Source: Plantibacter flavus (GTDB lineage Bacteria; Actinomycetota; Actinomycetes; Actinomycetales; Microbacteriaceae). Taken from it: a stretch of 64,000 nt of DNA. The translations under genes and the position numbers were made by a program. The stretch is taken from positions 1,550,001-1,614,000 of the forward strand of contig NZ_CP019402.1 of NCBI RefSeq assembly GCF_002024505.1, written 5' to 3'. The notes below the pieces were generated by a model, which was not told where the DNA came from, did no database searches, and saw only the letters and a list, made by a program, of their open reading frames with translations. This document shows, in pieces, positions 59,549 through 64,000 of the stretch (position 1 is its first letter; every line of letters starts with the position of its first letter).

Positions 59549-60430
59549 TCAGGGACGCTGTTCGGGCCCGTCCGGGCCGACCGTCTCGCTGCCGGCCTCG
59601 ATGGCCAGGTGCTTGCGGCGACGGAACACCTGGTCGCGGACCTTCCCGAGGCCGGACCGACCGGAGACGGCCCGCATCCGTGGCTCGAGGTCGAGGGGGA
59701 CGACGAACGGCGCCGGTCCGAACGCCTGGCGAGCGGCACGGACGACCTGTCGGCCGAGCATGTGATTGCCGATGCCGCCGACGGCAGCTCCGACGCCGAA
59801 GGGCAGTGCTTTGCCGATGACGCCGGCGCTGCCGCTCGCCGCGAAGTGCTTCACGAAGCGCACCCGCAACTGGTCGGCGACGGGGCCCACGATCATGGAC
59901 GGCAGACCCTGGGTGATCGTCTGGCCCCAGAACGCCTGCCGGGGGATGCCCTTCCCGGCCGCCTGGGATCCGAAGTTCCGCAGGAGGTCGGTTCCGGCCT
60001 TGCCGAGCATCATGGTCATGACGAGCGCGCGGGATCGCATCGGATCGGCCAGGGCGATGCCGTGGACCTCGGTGACCGACTGGGCGAACAGGGCGGTCGC
60101 CTCGAGGAACCCCGCCGTCTCGACACCGGAGAGCGCAAGGGTCGTCGCCGTCCCGATCGCCGGGACGACGGCGGTCGCGCCGACGGCGGCTCCCGTCGTC
60201 GTCACCGTCGTGAGGTACCGACGCTCCAGGACACGGATGAGCTGGTCCGCCGTCGCGTTCGGGTACATCCGCCGGATCGACCGGATGTGTGCCACGACCA
60301 CCGGTCGCTGGACCCAGAGCAGACGGTCGAGCGCCCGCACCCATCCCGGCTCAGGCAGCATGGGCTGCTGTGCTGCGGCGGTGGGGAACTGGGCGGGACC
60401 CGGAACGGGTCCCTGCTGCGGTCCGGTCAT
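59549..60430 (-). CDS. EcsC-like protein (tentative)
   Basis: The 293-residue protein has a Pro/Gln-rich N-terminus, a helical region ADQLIRVLERRYLTTVTTTG, two Ala/Gly-rich hydrophobic stretches (AAVGATAVVPAIGTATTLAL and GVIGKALPFGVGAAVGGIGN) and a basic tail. The pattern of a Gly/Pro-rich hydrophobic turn and long helices recalls EcsC-family proteins, but I have no catalytic motif to confirm it. The ATG has an excellent GAGGAGG upstream. It lies between the exporter genes and the TarM-like gene on the same strand, so a role in polymer export or modification is possible but unproven. Confidence 0.6.
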   Translation of the reverse strand: MTGPQQGPVPGPAQFPTAAAQQPMLPEPGWVRALDRLLWVQRPVVVAHIRSIRRMYPNATADQLIRVLERRYLTTVTTTGAAVGATAVVPAIGTATTLALSGVETAGFLEATALFAQSVTEVHGIALADPMRSRALVMTMMLGKAGTDLLRNFGSQAAGKGIPRQAFWGQTITQGLPSMIVGPVADQLRVRFVKHFAASGSAGVIGKALPFGVGAAVGGIGNHMLGRQVVRAARQAFGPAPFVVPLDLEPRMRAVSGRSGLGKVRDQVFRRRKHLAIEAGSETVGPDGPEQRP

Positions 60431-60504
60431 GACGGCCTCCTCGTGGGCGGGGCGGCCAGTCTACGTCGACCCACTGCAGGTCGACTGACGCTTGCTGGCA
60501 GGCC

Positions 60505-61263
60505 TCAGCTGTTGTAGTCGGCGTTGTAGCGGTCGAGCACGTCATCGATCGGCGCGTCGAGCACGAGCGCCCCCTTGTCGAGGTAGAGCCCCCTCGTGCA
60601 GAAGCGTCGGAGGTCCTTCTCGTTGTGCGAGACGAAGAACAGGGTGCGCCCGCCATCGAGGAGTTCCTCGATGCGCCGGTAGCACTTCTCGCGGAACGCG
60701 CGGTCGCCGACGGCGAGGACCTCGTCGACGAGGATGATCGGCTCCTCGAGCTGTGCGATCACCGCGAAGGCGATGCGGACCTTCATGCCGCTCGAGAGAT
60801 GCTTGTACGGGGTGTCCACGAAGTCGGCGATCTCGGCGAAGGCGATGATGTCGTCGAACCGTCCGTCGATCTCGCGCCGGGACATGCCGTGGAGGCCGGC
60901 CGTCAGGTACACGTTGTCGCGGACCGTCAGGTCGTTGACGAAGCCGCCGGTGATCTCGATGAGCGGCGCGACACCCTCGTGCACGCCGATGGTGCCCTCA
61001 TCGGGCAGGACGACGCCCGCGACGAGCTTGAGCAGCGTCGACTTGCCCTGACCGTTCCGTCCGACGACGCCGATGGCCTCTCCGGGGGCGACATCGAAGG
61101 AGACGTGGCGCAGGGGCCAGAACTCACCCGGCTTCGAGCGTCGGTCGCGACCGGCGAAGAGGTCCTTGAAACTCCGCCGACCGCCACGGTTGCGCCGGAA
61201 CCGGATCCCTGCGTCGGCCACCGAGATCGCCGGCCGAGCGGCGGTTGCGTTGCCTGTGGGCAT
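60505..61263 (-). CDS. Polysaccharide/teichoic-acid ABC exporter ATP-binding protein (Wzt/TagH-like)
   Basis: The 252-residue ATPase drives export of a lipid-linked polymer. It shows VVGRNGQGKSTLLKLVAG (Walker A, about 80-95), LIEITGGFVNDLTVRDNVYL (typical of Wzt/TagH), the signature LSSGMKVRIAFA, Walker B IILVDEVLAVGD and the switch His in FVSHNEKD. A family-typical N-terminal part VADAGIRFRRNRGGRRSFKD precedes the P-loop. There is no C-terminal carbohydrate-binding domain, as in TagH-less Wzt-like short forms. The ATG overlaps the permease stop by ATGA. Confidence 0.92.
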   Translation of the reverse strand: MPTGNATAARPAISVADAGIRFRRNRGGRRSFKDLFAGRDRRSKPGEFWPLRHVSFDVAPGEAIGVVGRNGQGKSTLLKLVAGVVLPDEGTIGVHEGVAPLIEITGGFVNDLTVRDNVYLTAGLHGMSRREIDGRFDDIIAFAEIADFVDTPYKHLSSGMKVRIAFAVIAQLEEPIILVDEVLAVGDRAFREKCYRRIEELLDGGRTLFFVSHNEKDLRRFCTRGLYLDKGALVLDAPIDDVLDRYNADYNS

Positions 61264-62060
61264 CAGATCTCCTTCAGCACGGAGCGCTCGCAGCGCTTGA
61301 AGACGAGGAGACCGACCGCGAGGATGACCGTGGACATGGCGGCGGACACACCCACGAGGTGCCAGTTGAGCTCCTGTGGGAAGAACGCGGAACGGTAGAG
61401 CGCGAAGATCCCGCTGAGCGGGTTGAACGCCGCGAAGGGCTCGATCCTGTCGGGCAGCGCCGTCGTGCTGTAGATGATCGGCGTCGCGTAGAACATGAAC
61501 CGCAGGACGAGCTTGACGGCGCGCTCGAGATCGCGGAAGAACACGACGAGCGGAGCGACGATCAGGCAGAGCCCGATCGTCAGGACGGCTTGGATGACGA
61601 TGGCGAGCGGGAACAGCACGATGTCGAGGTTGACCTGCGCGCCGCTGAAGATCGCGAACGCCGCGAGGACCGGGAGCGCAGCGAGGAACTCGATGCCCTT
61701 CGACAGCACGATCCGGTTCACCCAGATGGTCCGGGGGATCGTCGTCGAACGCACGAGTTTCGCCTCGCGCAGGAAGGCGCGGGTGCTGTCGGACACCGAT
61801 CCGGTGAACCACATCCACGGCAGCAGTGCCGCGAGGAGGAACACGATGTAGGGTTCCTCGCCGACGTCGCGCCGGAACACCTGCGTGAAGACGAACCAGT
61901 AGATCCCACTCATGACGAGGGGGTCGAGGATGGACCACACGTAGCCGAGCGCGCTCGTCGAGTAGCGCACGCGCAGGTCTCGGACCGTCAGGATCCAGAG
62001 CGCGTGGCGGTACCTCGCCGATCGCGACATCCTTGGCCGCGTCTCAGCTGAAGAACTCAC
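61263..62060 (-). CDS. Polysaccharide/teichoic-acid ABC exporter permease (Wzm/TagG-like)
   Basis: The 265-residue ABC-2 type permease has six hydrophobic helices and family features LTVRDLRVRYSTSALGYVWS (N-terminal amphipathic segment with RDLRVRY), PWMWFTGSVSDS, VRSTTIPRTIWVNRIVLS, and VFFRDLERAVKLVLRFMFYATPI. With the adjacent ATPase it forms a Wzm/Wzt- or TagGH-type flippase. GTG 62060 is taken as start; ATG 62030 (MSRSARYRH) is an alternative. It follows a hairpin after the nucleotidyltransferase gene. Confidence 0.92.
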   Translation of the reverse strand: MSSSAETRPRMSRSARYRHALWILTVRDLRVRYSTSALGYVWSILDPLVMSGIYWFVFTQVFRRDVGEEPYIVFLLAALLPWMWFTGSVSDSTRAFLREAKLVRSTTIPRTIWVNRIVLSKGIEFLAALPVLAAFAIFSGAQVNLDIVLFPLAIVIQAVLTIGLCLIVAPLVVFFRDLERAVKLVLRFMFYATPIIYSTTALPDRIEPFAAFNPLSGIFALYRSAFFPQELNWHLVGVSAAMSTVILAVGLLVFKRCERSVLKEI

Positions 62061-62087
62061 GTGACCAACCTTATCGAGGTGACGCAG

Positions 62088-62125
62088 GAACGCCGCCCGC
62101 GACGCTCAGCGTCGGGACGGCGTTC
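62088..62125 (-). terminator. Hairpin between nucleotidyltransferase and exporter genes
   Basis: The outer 8-bp stem GAACGCCG / CGGCGTTC encloses an inner CCCG-GACGC / GCGTC-GGG stem with small bulges and a TCA loop. It would end or reduce transcription from the upstream nucleotidyltransferase gene. Confidence 0.6.
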
Positions 62126-62147
62126 GTGTGCGATGTGGACGGGGACC

Positions 62148-62840
62148 TCAGACGAAGAGGTTCGCGCGCTCGAGATCCTCGGCGAAGTCGACCTCGACCG
62201 CGTAGAGGTCGGAGATGTCGACCGGCTCGACGAGCATGCCCTCGCGCTCGATGGCGAGCTCGATGCCGCGCTCGAAGTAGTCCTGGTCGCCGACCTTGGT
62301 CAGGTAGCGGTGGAGCATCGTCTTGTCCTGCGACGAGATGTAGTTGATGCCCACGGCCTCGCCCAGCCCGCCGACGACGGTCTTCGAGAGCTCCTTGATG
62401 TAGCCCTCGGCGCTCGTCGTGTACTTGACCTCCTCGTCGGACACCTTGGAGGTGTTGACGGTCACGAACGAACGGTCTTTGGCGATCATCGCGGCAGCGC
62501 GGTCGAGGACGGCCGGGTCGAAGACGACGTCGCCGTTCATCCAGAGCACGCCGCCGGCCTGAGACGCCGCGAGGGCGCGCATGAGGCTCTTCGAGGTGTT
62601 GGTCTGGTCGTACTGCTCGTTGTAGACGAAGGAGGCGTCGGGGAACGCTTCGATGATGTGCTCGAGCTTGTAGCCGACGACGATCGTCACTTTGGCGCTC
62701 GCTCCGAACGCGTGGTGGATGTTGTCGAACTGCTGCTGCATGATGGTGCGGCCGTCGCTGAGCTCGGTCAGGGGCTTGGGAAGCGAGCGGCCGAGACGGC
62801 TGCCCATCCCTGCGGCAAGGATCACTACCTGGGTGGTCAC
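62148..62840 (-). CDS. LicC-like nucleotidyltransferase
   Basis: The 230-residue protein is a GT-A-fold nucleotidyltransferase with the start VVILAAGMGSRLGRSLPKPL (G-x-G-x-R-x7-PK motif), KVTIVVGYKLEHI, NEQYDQTNTSKSLMRALAAS (LicC-like NTNxxxSL segment), VLWMNGDVVFDP (metal Asp) and a C-terminal EPVDISDLYAVEVDFAEDLE. This arrangement matches cytidylyltransferases that make CDP-choline or related CDP-alcohols, and also some sugar-phosphate enzymes. A CDP-product would suit the CDP-alcohol transferase at 53.7 kb. The GTG start has GAGGAG 7-8 nt upstream. Confidence 0.82.
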   Translation of the reverse strand: MTTQVVILAAGMGSRLGRSLPKPLTELSDGRTIMQQQFDNIHHAFGASAKVTIVVGYKLEHIIEAFPDASFVYNEQYDQTNTSKSLMRALAASQAGGVLWMNGDVVFDPAVLDRAAAMIAKDRSFVTVNTSKVSDEEVKYTTSAEGYIKELSKTVVGGLGEAVGINYISSQDKTMLHRYLTKVGDQDYFERGIELAIEREGMLVEPVDISDLYAVEVDFAEDLERANLFV

Positions 62841-63111
62841 GTTGTTCTCCTCAGTGTGGGTATGGAATCACGCGGTGCCACGATGCTGTGGACGATTCAC
62901 CGAGGATTAACCAAGACGTGCATTGAAAGACACTCCGTTATGCCAAAATACAGGCTAGCCGCGGTGAACTCCGTCTGTCAGGGGTTCCCAGGGTCCGTTG
63001 TCGTTTTGTGATCGACCACCCGGCGTTTACACAGCTTGGGGGAGATGTGTCAACCGTTCATCCTGAGACTCCGCTGTCCGCTCCGGCCGCCGCTGTTGGT
63101 AGGTTTGCTTG
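62841..63111. other. AT-richer divergent intergenic region
   Basis: This 271-bp gap has clearly lower GC than its surroundings between 62880 and 63020 (for example TATGCCAAAATACAGGCTAG at 62940). It should hold the promoters of the nucleotidyltransferase gene (minus) and the low-complexity protein gene (plus). I see no gene in it. Confidence 0.5.
63100..63105 (+). promoter_or_regulatory. -10 box of the leaderless low-complexity protein gene
   Basis: TAGGTT lies 6 nt before GTG 63112; no Shine-Dalgarno sequence is present. Confidence 0.5.
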
Positions 63112-64000
63112 GTGACTTCCACGACTCCGCCAGATCCCGCTCAGCAGCCGGCGCCTGCCGACGGCACGCCGACGAGTCCGGGCACGCCGAACACCGCCGA
63201 TGCCGCCGGCGCACCTGCGCCGTCGACCGCTTCCGACGATCAGGCCGCTGCGGCGCCGACGGCACCGAAGCGCGCACCCCGCTCGACGACGCCTCGGGCT
63301 GCCGGAACGGCGAAGGCCCCGGCGAAGCGGCCGAGCACGCCCCGCACCCGCACCACGTCGGCGAGCGAGACCTCGGGGGAGCCCGGGGACGCCACGAAGC
63401 CGGCACCCAAGACGACCACGGCACGCTCGACGACCGCTCGGACCTCGACGGCGAAGACCACGGCCACCAAGTCGACGACGACGCGCACCACCGCCGCGAA
63501 GCGCACGCCCGCGAAGTCGGCTGCTGCAGCTGCCGATGCTCCGGAGGCCACTGCGTCGGCCGAGACGACCACCGCCCCGAAGACGCCCCGGTCGACGACC
63601 GCGCGCACCACCGCCGCGAAGCCGGCGACCAAGGCCGCCGGCGCCAAGACGACCACCGCCCGCACCTCGACGACGAAGTCCACGACGGCCCGGACGCCGG
63701 CCAAGCGCACGCCGGCGCGCACCAGCGTCGCGAAGCAGCCCGAACAGACGGCCGCCGCAGCCGCCGGCGTGCTCGACGAGGTCAGCGCACCGGGATCGGT
63801 CGAACGGCCGACGACGTCGACGCCCTCCGAGCAGCCTTCCCCTGAGGTCGTCGACCGGATCGCCGTCGAGGAGACTCGGGCCGACGCCACGCAGACCGAG
63901 ACCCCGCCGACCGCGTCATCCATCGCCGGGGAGGCTGTGGACGACACGGCCCGGCAGGCGACGCCGGCACCGTCGGGGTCCGTATCGGTGGCGCCTCCGC
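63112..64000 (+). CDS. Thr/Ala/Pro/Arg/Lys-rich low-complexity protein, 3' truncated
   Basis: An open frame of 296 codons starts at GTG 63112 (MTSTTPPDPAQQPAPADGTP) and runs off the window without a stop. Residues about 60-205 are a basic repeat-like tract built from Thr-Ala-Arg-Thr and Thr-Ala-Lys-Thr units (for example TTARTSTAKTTATKSTTTRT), comparable in composition to histone H1-like or lysine/arginine-rich bacterial tails. After about residue 215 it becomes acidic (VLDEVSAPGSVERPTTSTPS). No signal peptide or helix is seen so far. A folded domain may follow outside the window. Function unknown; its placement next to the polymer locus may be coincidental. Confidence 0.7.
   Translation, partial: MTSTTPPDPAQQPAPADGTPTSPGTPNTADAAGAPAPSTASDDQAAAAPTAPKRAPRSTTPRAAGTAKAPAKRPSTPRTRTTSASETSGEPGDATKPAPKTTTARSTTARTSTAKTTATKSTTTRTTAAKRTPAKSAAAAADAPEATASAETTTAPKTPRSTTARTTAAKPATKAAGAKTTTARTSTTKSTTARTPAKRTPARTSVAKQPEQTAAAAAGVLDEVSAPGSVERPTTSTPSEQPSPEVVDRIAVEETRADATQTETPPTASSIAGEAVDDTARQATPAPSGSVSVAPP

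Noticed and set aside
52657..62840. Recently acquired genomic island for the polymer locus
   Set aside because: No tRNA-adjacent att repeats, integrase or transposase, and base composition equals that of the flanking core genes.
1..64000. CRISPR array, prophage, insertion sequence or toxin-antitoxin system
   Set aside because: No regularly spaced repeats, phage structural genes, transposases with terminal repeats or paired small toxin-antitoxin genes were found.

Overview
This 64 kb window is chromosomal DNA of a high-GC actinobacterium, most probably Microbacteriaceae or a close relative. The supporting signs are strong GC bias at third codon positions, many GTG starts, TANNNT -10 boxes, leaderless genes, and marker families such as DUF3117, DUF3107, DUF2342, UPF0182, AdnAB and UvrD2. 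There is no prophage, insertion sequence, integrase, CRISPR array or rRNA operon. Genes are densely packed, often with ATGA overlaps, and the gene order is mostly conserved core. From memory, much of it is collinear with Mycobacterium tuberculosis Rv1177-Rv1178, Rv1201c-Rv1202, Rv1211-Rv1234 and Rv3193c-Rv3211.

Layout. 0-4 kb: the end of an oligopeptide-binding protein, the ribosome-associated GTPase TypA, and a small lipoprotein. 4-8 kb: the efeUOB iron-uptake operon (minus strand) behind a near-consensus IdeR/DtxR box. 8-14 kb: a membrane protein, ferredoxin FdxA, succinyl-DAP aminotransferase, citrate synthase, and divergent dapD/dapE for lysine and peptidoglycan DAP synthesis. dapE carries a one-base frameshift. 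14-20 kb: a PIG-V-like mannosyltransferase, DUF3117, an O-methyltransferase, TatB, Mrp, DUF1003, a channel-less MgtE/CBS protein and a stress protein. 20-26 kb: Xaa-Pro aminopeptidase, a membrane-tethered EEP hydrolase, a PHP phosphoesterase, a DEAD-box helicase and a ferritin-like protein.

26-44 kb: a DNA-repair block with AdnA and AdnB (adnB is also frameshifted by one base), a phosphotransferase-like protein, NudC, UvrD2, an orphan cyclodehydratase-like protein, DUF2342, a PDZ/Lon-like protease and UPF0182, ending in an initiator tRNA-Met with its own promoter and terminator. 44-49.5 kb: alanine dehydrogenase with its Lrp-type regulator, then a glycine-betaine ABC operon. 49.5-52.6 kb: an aminotransferase and an HtrA protease.

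52.6-64 kb: a surface-polymer locus that looks like teichoic-acid or polyol-phosphate glycopolymer synthesis. It holds two GT2 glycosyltransferases, a CDP-alcohol phosphotransferase, a TagB/TagF-like glycerophosphotransferase, a membrane acyltransferase, a TarM-like glycosyltransferase, an EcsC-like protein, a Wzm/Wzt-type ABC exporter and a LicC-like nucleotidyltransferase. It is followed by a low-complexity Thr/Ala/Arg/Lys-rich protein that runs off the window end.

The most useful points for a second look are: two single-base homopolymer contractions in conserved genes; at least thirteen leaderless starts with a -10 box 6-7 nt before the start codon; a REP-like repeat confined to convergent gene ends; an SD-sequestering hairpin in front of the DEAD-box helicase; and a surface-polymer cluster whose CDP-alcohol transferase has an altered catalytic motif.
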